A stretch of DNA of 64,000 bases from assembly GCF_050947875.1 (NCBI RefSeq), contig NC_134577.1:67863139-67927138 (forward strand). The letters run 5' to 3'. The stretch is from Dermacentor variabilis (lineage: Eukaryota; Arthropoda; Arachnida; Ixodida; Ixodidae). The position numbers and the translations under genes were made by a program. Below the pieces are notes generated by a model, which did not search any database, had not been told where the DNA came from, and worked only from the letters and a program-made list of their open reading frames with translations. Positions within the stretch are counted from its first letter, which is position 1. Every line of letters starts with the position of its first letter. Of this stretch, positions 48,701 through 57,404 are shown piece by piece.

Positions 48701-49073
48701 GTGACGGACTTCGCTTGTGGCGGTCGTTAGGTTTGCCTAACATCGGCAGAAGCTTCGCTGTATATCCACTTTCGCAGGGCGGAATGAAGGCGGAGCTTTT
48801 TGTGGGAAGAGTTTGTCATTCTTAGGTCGTCACTGACTTTACAAACACAGTTATATATACATGCTACTTTATTAAAGATGCCATTTGAGACCCAATGGTG
48901 CGCCGGTCAAAAGTACGGACTCCCTTTATTTTTCAGTCAGTTAGATAAGGCTTGTAGATCAAGCTTGTGGGACCGATAGGTCAATTTGAAGAGACGGAGA
49001 AGGGTATGCCACATTACCATTTTCATTGTCATTTATATAACATGCTAAATTCGCACCTGCACTTTTGGGATAT
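48701..49073. other. Non-coding, nothing recognised
   Basis: No motif or repeat identified. Confidence 0.3.
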
Positions 49074-49322
49074 TTTTATTTTTTTTTATTTTTTATTTAT
49101 TTAGGAAATACTGCAGGCCATGTAGTGGCCCTTGCAGGAGGGGCAGAAATACAGAAAAAGACAACAACAAGGAAATGCAAGAATACATGAGTAGCAAAAC
49201 AGTAAGAGCAACAATTAATTACATTGGAATGATTGCAGGGAAAAAAAAATTAAACAATTTCAGAAACACTGCAACAAAACAAGATAAAAAGGAGCAAACA
49301 ACACTTTTCAACTGTCGCATGT

Positions 49323-52055
49323 TCAGCTTTCAACGCATTCAATGCTGTCAGTGTCAATAAGAAGCGATATGGGCAAGTTATTCCATTCGGTTATTGTGCG
49401 AGGAAACAAGGAATATTTAAAGGTGTTGGTCCTGGCAAAATACGGAGTTAATGACTTGGCGTGCCGGTGCCTTGTTAATCGCCCTGTTAGTGGTTGTATG
49501 TATTGCTGCGGATTAAGAGATAGCCGATTATTCTGAAGCAGATAGAGGAACTTAATCCTTTCAATCTTCCTCCGCAATTTTAGTGTTTGTATATTATTCA
49601 TTTTCATTAAGTTTGAGGGAGAGTCTGTTGGACGGTATTTAGAAAATATAAAGCGCACAGCTTTTCGCTGAATTTTTTCTAATGCATCGATGTTGCGTTT
49701 CGTGTGCGGGTCCCAAACAATTGCCGCATATTCTAGTGTAGGCCTTATAATGGTGTTGTAAGCCAACAGCTTGGTTTCCGGAGGTGCCATTTTTAATTTA
49801 TGCCTGAGCAGACCAAGTTTTCTTAAAGCTGAAGCACATGTAGTAGAGATATGTTTATTCCAGGAAAGATCGTGCGTTATGATAACCCCCAGGTACCTAT
49901 ATTCCTCGACTTCGGATAAGGGTTGAGATGCAAGATCGTAAGTAAACAGTAAAGGGTACTTTTTTTTAGTAATTCTCATAGAAACTGTTTTATTAATGTT
50001 GAGCTCCATGTTCCACTGCTGGCACCAGGAATTAATGCTCTGAAGGGTAGAATTTAAGAGGACTTGGTCTTCGTGGCATTTAATTTCATTAAATAAAACA
50101 CAATCATCAGCAAACAATCTTAATTGAACGGGTTGAGCGATTACTTCTACAATATCATTAATATATATTAAAAATAACAAAGGGCCAAGCACGCTTCCTT
50201 GAGGAACACCGGAAGTAACTGGCACTTCATCTGAAGAGCAGTCGCTTATGCTGACGAATTGTGTGCGCTTAGTTAAGTATGCAGAAATCCAGCTAATTAA
50301 GTATGGCGGCAGTTTTATTATTTCGAGCTTCTCAATTAGCTTATGGTGACAAACAAGATCAAATGCTTTTCTGTAATCCAGAAATACAACATCAATCTGA
50401 CCAGGTTTATCAAGAATGCTAGCAAAGCTGTGGATGACTGAAGCTAACTGAGTGACGGTGGAAAACCCCTTTCTAAAGCCATGCTGTACCGGTGTGAGGA
50501 TGCTGTTGTCACTTAAGAATTCTTTTATCTGGTTAGCTATAATATGTTCCAATAGTTTGCAGCAAGATGAAGTAAGGGAAATCGGTCGATAGTTCGTTAT
50601 TAATGTCGCTTCGCCTTTCTTAAGCACCGGTACAACCCGAGCCGATCGCCAATCTTTGGGAAGGGCGGCTGAAGATAAAGATGCACCAAAAATGCGCACT
50701 AGAAAACGTGCAACCATTTCTGCATAGCGGCACAAAAAGGCATTTGGGATGTTATCCGGTCCTGGTGATGATTTCGTTTTTAAATTTAACAGCATAGAAA
50801 CCACACCGCTCGTCGATATAACAGCAGGATCAACATAACAAGGGGTACGGCTGAAGGGTACATGGTTCGGGGCACTTGAAAATACGCTGTGAAAAAATTG
50901 ATTATAATGTTCTGCTATACATCGCTTCTCAGTAACCGTTACACCATTGTGTACAATGCAGTCAATGGGTTTCTTTGTGCTAGCTAGATGGTTCCAGAAT
51001 TTTCCTGGTGCACTGCGCATAAAGCTAGGCAGGGTATATTGAAAATACCGTTGCTTAGCCTTGAATACAGCCTGATTCAAGGCCTCTTGAATGTTCTGGA
51101 TCTCAGTGCAAAGTGCATGCCGTTTCCTTAGCCTTTTTAGTTTTCTTTTAAGTTGCAGTACTTTTCGTGTAATCCACGGATTACGTTTGGACTTCTTTTT
51201 AACTTTGTTTGGGATAAAGTTATCGAGACAGAAATGGCACATTTCTTTGAACTTATTCCAGAGCACCACGACGTCATTCCCATCAAATTTACTCAGCCTG
51301 TGATCTAAGTAGTCCAAAACACTTTCATCTCTGGCACGGGAAAAATCCTTTACAATCACTGTTTTATCAAGGGCAATATCGCAACGGTCCATGGGACACG
51401 AAAAGTATACAAGTTCATGATCCGAAATACCTTTTTCTACAGAGGTGACAAAATTTTCAATAGAGCGACTAATAAAAATGAGATCAAGCATAGTTTCACT
51501 ATCTTCTTGTAAGCGCGTCGGCTGTGTCACAATTTGTTGCAAGTTATTAGTTAGCATAATATCAATCAAGTAATCGACATTCTGATCGTAACTGTAAGCA
51601 GAATAATCCCAGTTAACGCCAGGCAGATTGAAGTCACCAACGAGAAGTATTTTATCCTGAGAAAAAGTCGACATATGCGCATAAAGGTCATTTAGGAACT
51701 GCGTAGGTGACTGAGGTGCGCGATAAACCGCGAATAATAAAAAGGATCGTCCCCAACAGCGAAAGTTTAGGCTGATACTTTCGTGATTTTCAATCTGCCG
51801 AAGTAGAAAAGCAGGTATGCTATGTTTGACTAGTACAGCTACACCGCCTCCTCTGGAAGGCCTGTCACGTCGAAATACTTGATAAGAAGGTGGAAAAAGG
51901 CTTGTGCTATCAATGTCATCGCTCAGCCAAGTCTCAGTAATCACAACAACATGTGGATCGTAATTTAAAAGGGTAGCCTCAAGCAGGGCACTTTTGTTCA
52001 CTACGCTGCGCGCGTTTATGTTTAAAACCCGTAGATTCTTAGTAGTCGAACTAAT
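49323..52055 (-). CDS. ORF2: APE endonuclease and reverse transcriptase
   Basis: This protein nicks target DNA and copies the element RNA there. The open frame starts directly after the UGA of ORF1, in the same frame, and runs 910 codons. The first endonuclease block LNINARSVVNK lies 11 to 21 codons after the UGA. VVVITETWLS, LVGDFNLPGVNWD and ISDHELVYFS follow. The RT blocks are NYRPISLTSSCCKLLEHI, QHGFRKGFSTVTQLAS, FLDYRKAFDLVCHH, GVPQGSVLGPLLFLIYINDI, RLFADDCVLFNE and YRYLGVIITHDLSWNKHI. The C-terminus reads FPRTITEWNNLP. No ATG occurs before the endonuclease core: a GTG at 51999-52001 is the nearest start-like codon, and the first Met is over 100 codons further. Translation must therefore use readthrough, reinitiation or a non-AUG start. 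All catalytic residues are intact. Confidence 0.88.
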   Translation of the reverse strand: MSSTTKNLRVLNINARSVVNKSALLEATLLNYDPHVVVITETWLSDDIDSTSLFPPSYQVFRRDRPSRGGGVAVLVKHSIPAFLLRQIENHESISLNFRCWGRSFLLFAVYRAPQSPTQFLNDLYAHMSTFSQDKILLVGDFNLPGVNWDYSAYSYDQNVDYLIDIMLTNNLQQIVTQPTRLQEDSETMLDLIFISRSIENFVTSVEKGISDHELVYFSCPMDRCDIALDKTVIVKDFSRARDESVLDYLDHRLSKFDGNDVVVLWNKFKEMCHFCLDNFIPNKVKKKSKRNPWITRKVLQLKRKLKRLRKRHALCTEIQNIQEALNQAVFKAKQRYFQYTLPSFMRSAPGKFWNHLASTKKPIDCIVHNGVTVTEKRCIAEHYNQFFHSVFSSAPNHVPFSRTPCYVDPAVISTSGVVSMLLNLKTKSSPGPDNIPNAFLCRYAEMVARFLVRIFGASLSSAALPKDWRSARVVPVLKKGEATLITNYRPISLTSSCCKLLEHIIANQIKEFLSDNSILTPVQHGFRKGFSTVTQLASVIHSFASILDKPGQIDVVFLDYRKAFDLVCHHKLIEKLEIIKLPPYLISWISAYLTKRTQFVSISDCSSDEVPVTSGVPQGSVLGPLLFLIYINDIVEVIAQPVQLRLFADDCVLFNEIKCHEDQVLLNSTLQSINSWCQQWNMELNINKTVSMRITKKKYPLLFTYDLASQPLSEVEEYRYLGVIITHDLSWNKHISTTCASALRKLGLLRHKLKMAPPETKLLAYNTIIRPTLEYAAIVWDPHTKRNIDALEKIQRKAVRFIFSKYRPTDSPSNLMKMNNIQTLKLRRKIERIKFLYLLQNNRLSLNPQQYIQPLTGRLTRHRHAKSLTPYFARTNTFKYSLFPRTITEWNNLPISLLIDTDSIECVES

Positions 52056-53177
52056 TCATTGAGGGGCGGATGAGCTTTGACGAGTATTTAATTCTATTCT
52101 GGAGTTAGTGTTTTCGTCCCACATAAACAATTGTCCATCCACTCGTAGCTTATCATTGATAAGTTTTACTTTCTTGCCCAGTTCTTTCTCGCTTTTTGCA
52201 CTCTCCCACAAAAGTTTCCGCTTTCTGCGCGTGTCCGGAGAAAAATCGCTTTGAACTGACGTTCTCGATCCTTTAAGCTTGTATGCGTTTTTCAATACTT
52301 CCTGTTTCTCGTTATAATCTTGAAAATATATTATAACTGGCCTATTTTTGCTAGGTTTGCCCAACCGATGAATTCTCCCTACCGAGTTGCAGGTAACATT
52401 AAGTTTCTGTAAAAAGATGTCCCTCAAGACTTTTTGCTTCAAATCTGTAACAGTTTCGTCACTGCCTTCTTGTACCCCGAAAACAATCAAATTTGACCGC
52501 CTGCTCCGGTCCTCTAGGTCAATGATTTTTTTATGCAGAAGATTCACCGATTGTTCAAGGGATGCAACGCGAGCACCTTGTTTATTGATTTCGTCGAAAC
52601 GTAACGCCATATCTGACATTAACTTTTCCATCGTGCTTTGCTGAGTCCTAAGTGCCGCCACTTCAGCGGTAAGTTTGTGTTGCCCTTCTAACAGTTCTTT
52701 CAGAAGTTCTGCTGTCTGTGGACCAGGGTTCAATTCTACATCCCCGCAAAGAAGAAGCCGACACACAGAATACACATTGTACGCTATGATAATGCACTGT
52801 TGTGGGCATGGCACGACCAATATACTGCGGCAATCACTTCTAAGCGTAGTAAAATATGAACTAACCTGCGCGATACAGAAGAAAGGCTTAGACATCATGC
52901 CGAAGCTCGGTCTGCCATGCCCACTGAACTCGCAGAGCTGTAGTTGTTCCTTTATAGTCAGGCATGATGACGTCACTTGGTCCCGAGGTGGCGCTGAGGA
53001 TGCGTCGCAGATGATGTCCTCGAAAACGAGGCACTGCGTCGCTGTTCCCGCTGTCCACGAGCAAGATTCATCCGGCGGTATCTTGAAATGGCCAGACAAA
53101 TGATGAAGCGGCGTTGACGCTCCGGCTAAGCTCAGCAGAAAAGCCTGCGCGATACAGAAGAAAGGCTTAGACATCAT
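52056..53177 (-). CDS. ORF1 with N-terminal 2A motif, coiled coil and RNA-binding-like domain
   Basis: From the ATG at 53175-53177 the protein has 373 residues; upstream codons of the open frame have no ATG. Numbered from that Met, a leader of about 152 residues includes two copies of GHGRPSFGMMSKPFFCIAQ-type sequence (the first copy begins in codons upstream of this ATG). The leader ends in CGDVELNPGP, a consensus 2A ribosome-skipping site. After it come a coiled coil (about 155-225) and a domain (NLIVFGVQEGS, VGRIHRLGKPSKNRPVIIYF, KRKLLWESAKS) resembling the RRM and C-terminal domains of L1 ORF1 proteins, so it probably binds element RNA. A second ATG pair at 52893-52898 would give a 59-residue hydrophobic leader before the 2A cut. 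The frame ends at UGA 52056-52058, in frame with ORF2. The start is uncertain. Confidence 0.85.
   Translation of the reverse strand: MMSKPFFCIAQAFLLSLAGASTPLHHLSGHFKIPPDESCSWTAGTATQCLVFEDIICDASSAPPRDQVTSSCLTIKEQLQLCEFSGHGRPSFGMMSKPFFCIAQVSSYFTTLRSDCRSILVVPCPQQCIIIAYNVYSVCRLLLCGDVELNPGPQTAELLKELLEGQHKLTAEVAALRTQQSTMEKLMSDMALRFDEINKQGARVASLEQSVNLLHKKIIDLEDRSRRSNLIVFGVQEGSDETVTDLKQKVLRDIFLQKLNVTCNSVGRIHRLGKPSKNRPVIIYFQDYNEKQEVLKNAYKLKGSRTSVQSDFSPDTRRKRKLLWESAKSEKELGKKVKLINDKLRVDGQLFMWDENTNSRIELNTRQSSSAPQ
52719..52745 (-). other. 2A-like ribosome-skipping motif in ORF1
   Basis: Encodes GDVELNPGP, matching D(V/I)ExNPGP exactly, preceded by LLLC. Cleavage would fall between the last Gly and Pro. 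2A motifs are known in some non-LTR retrotransposons; activity here is inferred. Confidence 0.85.
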
Positions 53178-53201
53178 GCCGAAGCTCGGTCTGCCATGCC
53201 C
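52865..53201 (-). repeat. 279-bp-period direct repeat at the 5' end of the CR1-like element
   Basis: A 58-bp segment (GCGCGATACAGAAGAAAGG through to CGGTCTGCCATGCC) is present at 52865-52922 and 53144-53201. The offset of 279 is exactly 93 codons, so the frame stays open and the encoded peptide is repeated. It may be 5' promoter monomers or a template-switch duplication. Confidence 0.85.
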
Positions 53202-53364
53202 CTTATACACTAAGGTTGGGCTCTGTGTTTACTAATAAAACCTTACATTCGCTATCTTAGATTTATGATAAGAAGGTTATACTGTTGCTAGTTGCTGGCG
53301 TGAATCATCAGTCGTAAACAATGCTTTAGAAAAATGGAAGCGTGCCAAAGTAACATAAACAATC

Positions 53365-53446
53365 CGCTAACACATGCAACCACAAAGGAACAAGGATGAG
53401 ACACAAGCGCTCGTCCTTGTTTCTTTGTGGTTGCCTGTGTTAGCGC
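53365..53446. repeat. Inverted repeat, about 36-bp arms, 9-bp spacer
   Basis: CGCTAACACATGCAACCACA starts the left arm and TTGTGGTTGCCTGTGTTAGCG ends the right arm in reverse complement. About three mismatches in 36. A candidate foldback element or MITE core. Confidence 0.8.
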
Positions 53447-54459
53447 TGTCTTACTTGTCAAATCAAGTATGCACCAACTCGCCCAGAAAGAAGTTTTAAT
53501 AAATAATTCGATAGTGGTGTCAGCAAAGACAGATCAAAGCAACTACCACATTCTTCCGTAAACCGTCAAACCCTTGAAACAATTTAACCATAGAAATGAA
53601 CAGCTTGCTAACTTGCTCAAGCTTCCGCACTTGTAACCTAACTTTTGACAGCGTATTGCAGTCTCTCTTTTTTTTCATTTGCTGTTATGACAAAACATTG
53701 ACAAATTTCACTGTTGGACAAATGAAGATCCGATAAAGAAAAGTTGCACCGTGTATTTGTGAGCTTGCTGCATGTCGTAGAGCAATGTAAATGTAAGCGC
53801 ATTGCGCAGGATTGCATCGTATTTTATTCGTTAACAAACGACAAGAGCTCTGTCGTAGCTGCTTTGTCGTGTTGGAGTTTCTAAAACGCGTTTTTCAGAG
53901 CCTTATGCGAACGACACGAAGCAGCTGCTTGGGGTTGAAAAATAGAAGAGCTCTTTGTGCATAAAGCCCCGTTACATTGTTTTCTGACGTGGACGCGATA
54001 TTTCTTTCAGGCATCTTGTTTCAAACTGCAACGTAACGGCATTCGTTCTCTGCTGCCAGAGAGAGCTGAAAAGTCGGCTCCATCAAATAGGCTGAGGAAA
54101 AAAAAAAAAAACTCGCCATCGAGATATTGCTTTGGACATTCTATTTCAAGTAGCGGCTGTCCGCGTTTCAGCTAGAGATAATATAAAATTACGCGTTGCG
54201 TTAAAGTTCTTGGCTAGCGCCGTTTGAAGTGTCGAAATGCGTATTATCGTAAAAGAAAAAAATCCAAGAGAGGATAGGGGAGTTCCTACACGTAGTGAGG
54301 CGGCGTAAATATAGCTCACTTTCTATAACGGCGGCTCGCAATCAGCCCCGTCCGTTCCGGGCGAAAGTCAGATGCACGCATCAGCTTAGCTTTTACTCCC
54401 TTGCTCGACTTCTAGATTGCCATCTTTTGCGCTGGCGTTATAACGGAACGAGTGACGTC
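53447..54459. other. Non-coding, nothing recognised
   Basis: AT-rich with A and T runs; no motif found. Confidence 0.3.
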
Positions 54460-55300
54460 TCCGAGAGAAATCGTAGCCGCACTGTCGGCGGCAGACGGGC
54501 TCTCTAAAGAGGGGCAAACTGATCTGGTCCCGCGGCGCACAGGCTCTGAAGAAAACACGTATTAGGGGGGGGGAGGGGTATGTGTGCGTGTCGCCAGCCG
54601 AAGGACCCACGGGGTGTAAGTGGTGGGCGAGGGGGTGGGGGGTCCTAGTAACAAGCGCCCGGCCACGCGGATAGGGCGGCCGCGGTAGACCGGCCGGCGT
54701 CGTCTGCTATTTGCCACGGCCGTCTGCGAACGCACTGACAGACGAGAACTAGCGAGAAGCGGCAGAAGCAGCAGCAGCGCCGCTCGGGCCGGGGTGGCGT
54801 CTTCCTTCATCAAGAAAAGCGACCGGGCCGAGCCGGTCGGGCAAAACAAGACGCCCGCGTCACCGCCGTTTTTTCTCAGGGGCTAAACTTTCGGTCCCCA
54901 TTGGGCCATTTGTGCGCCTGGTAACAGCTCGGCTGCCCGGGCGATGTCCAAATATGAGCATGTCGGCCTGGCGTAGCTAAGGCCGCGTGGTACCATCTGC
55001 GAGGAAGCGCGCGGAGCGGACGTCGCCTGCTCTTGCTCGTAGCAGACGGCACTGGCGTCGGCGTCTTCTTCCGTGGGACAAAATTTCCGCATGGGTCTTG
55101 CAAAGATGTCGCCAAATGCTAGCAACCATTTGCCGCACGCAACTTGTATTCGAGACTTCAAGCATGGCCCAGCAGACACACGTGCACATTGGCGCTGAGC
55201 ACACAAGTGACACCCATATTACGCATAGCAGCGCATTGCGTTTAGTGAGCTGTGAGAATGTGGCAAAAAGAGCCATCTGCATGTCATCTTCAATCGACAC
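54460..55300. promoter_or_regulatory. CpG-rich block, possible promoter or first exon
   Basis: An isolated GC/CpG-rich stretch. A minus frame from ATG 54810 starts MKEDATPARAALLLLLPLLA, which looks like a signal peptide. It is made by a CTG-type repeat, has a weak start context, and nothing after it is recognisable. A TATA box or splice donor was not evident. Confidence 0.2.
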
Positions 55301-56115
55301 TTAGCAGAGCCACGCATGAGGCGCGTAGCGTAACAAATTCTCCAAACGATTTACAAGAGTGTTAAATTTATTGTAGAGGACAGAAGCAATAAGTATTGGC
55401 ACAGCAAAGAACACGAGATCGTTGTCATTTCTAGCCAAGCGATCATTTGTGGCGAAAAGTGCCGCATGTATTGCTTGTGCTTGCTTGAAATTTGTTTGCA
55501 AATACATACATGGGTATAGTTATTGTGCTACAGCATAGAGTTAGGACTGAATTAAAGCTGCAGAACCTTCTACGAGAAACTCACATAAATGCTGCGTTTT
55601 GCAGTGCTTCTATGGCCTAGGGCACCGAAAATTGAGCGTGCAAGCTGCGCTATAAGCAACATTATATTGTCCCTTTTACGTGCGCAGACATGCTGTGCTA
55701 TGAGCTGTTTTGCAAGTTGACGTGCTTACGCACGAGGAGTAAACACAATAAAAATTGTACTGTGTTCCTTTTCTAACATAAATCAAATACTTTTTTCTTA
55801 TTCTAACTTATACTCGATGCAAGTATTTAACAATTGGATTTTTCATATGTTGGTTTGTAACAGAAAGAACGTAATCAATATGTCGAAGCAATTACCCAAT
55901 CATGCAGGGATACATATATCCACAAAGCTGTCTAACATGTCCGTTGTTCGATCATTTTAACCGCAAATACATATACATTCGTGCACCAACAGGTGCACCT
56001 TGTCAATGCTTTTTTGAGCTAGCCTAATTAGCAAATCAGTTCTAGTGCCATCGGGGTTCTTTGGGAATTTCACCAAGTTTGCGGTATGTATGTATTTCCT
56101 CGTATAATTTCTTTT
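55301..56115. other. Non-coding, nothing recognised
   Basis: AT-rich transition into the satellite array. Confidence 0.3.
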
Positions 56116-57350
56116 CTGCCAACTTGGGTCACTGAGTAGCCCGTGGTCAAATAGCTGAGAGGACCGGGTTCAAAACCACCCGTCGGACCAACTTGGGTCA
56201 TTGACTATGTAACTCTGGGTATGTGGTACAATTAAGTGGGTCTCCTTGATGCCAACTTGTGTGACTGGGTAATCTCATAGTCAAATGGCTACAGCATTGC
56301 ACTGCTCTGCTGAGTGAAATGGGTTCAAAACCACCTGTCGGACCAGCTTGGGTCATTGGCTATGTAACACTGGGTATGTGGTGCTATTGAATCGATCTCC
56401 TTGACGCCAACTTGGCTCACTAGGTAGACCATGGTCAAATGGCTAGAGCATCGTGCTGCAGTGCTGAGCGAACCGGGTTCAAAACTACCCGTCGGAATTT
56501 CTTGGGTCATTGGCTATGTAACACTGGGCATGTGAGGTATTCAATGTATCTGCTTGAGACTATCTTGCGTCACTAGGTAGCCCATGGTCAGATGGCTAGG
56601 ACATCGCACTGCTGTGCTGTGCGAACCAGGTTTAAAACCACCCGTCGGAGCACCTTGGGGCATTGGCTATGTAACACTGGGCATGTGGTGCTATTCAATA
56701 GATCTCCTTGACACTAACTTGGGTCGCTATGTTGCGCATGGTGAAATGGCTAGAGCATCGCACTGCTGTGCTGAGCGAACCGGATTCAAAACTAGCCGTC
56801 GGACCAACTGGGGTCATTGGATAGTAGCACTTGGCATGTGGGGCTATTCAATGTATCTCCTTGACACTAACTTGGGTCACTAGGTAGTGCATGGTCAAGT
56901 GGTTAGAGCATCGCACTGCTGTGCTGAGCGAACCGGATTCAAAACCAGCCGTCGGACCAACTGGGGTCATTGGATAGTAGCACTTGGCATGTGGGGCTAT
57001 TCAATGTATCTCCTTGACACTAACTTGGGTCGCTAGGTTGCGCATGGTCAAATGGCTAGAGCATCGCACTGCTGTGCTGAGCGAACCGGATTCAAAACCA
57101 GCCGTCGGACCAACTTGGGTCATTGGATAGTAGCACTTGGCATGTGGGGCTATTCAATGTATCTCCTTCACACTAACTTGGGTCACTAGGTAGTGCATGG
57201 TCAAGTGGTTAGAGCATCGCACTGCTGTGCTGAGCGAACCGGATTCAAAACCATTCGTCGGGCCAATTGGGGCCACTGGGAAGTAGCACTGGGCATGTTG
57301 TGCTCTTCAATGGATCTTCTTCATACCAACTTGTGTCGCTGGGTAGCCCT

Positions 57351-57404
57351 TGGTCAAATGGCTAGAGTATAGCGCTACGGTGCAGAGAGAACCGGGTTCA
57401 AAAC
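57351..57404 (+). promoter_or_regulatory. Pol III A and B boxes in a C-type satellite monomer
   Basis: TGGTCAAATGG (57351-57361) fits the A-box consensus TRGYNNANNNG and GTTCAAAAC (57396-57404) fits the B-box consensus GWTCRANNC. Spacing is 45 bases, as in tRNA genes. A- and B-type monomers keep the A box but have GGATTC in place of GGGTTC, losing the first B-box G. Confidence 0.55.

Larger units (their letters stand above)
49074..53202 (-). mobile_element. CR1-like non-LTR retrotransposon, apparently full length and intact
   Basis: On the minus strand it has a 5' region with a partial 279-bp direct repeat, ORF1 (2A motif, coiled coil, RNA-binding-like domain), ORF2 (APE endonuclease and RT), a short 3' UTR and an A/T-rich tail (49074-49105). 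Both ORFs lack frameshifts and all catalytic motifs are present, unlike every other LINE in the window. A CRE palindrome TGACGTCA lies at 52968-52975 in the 5' region. The 5' boundary is set where the second copy of the repeat unit ends; no target duplication was found. The clade is CR1-like within the Jockey/CR1 superfamily. Confidence 0.88.

Noticed and set aside
49323..52001. GTG at 52001 as the true ORF2 start
   Set aside because: The conserved endonuclease block LNINAR lies upstream of it in the same frame, so the protein must begin earlier.
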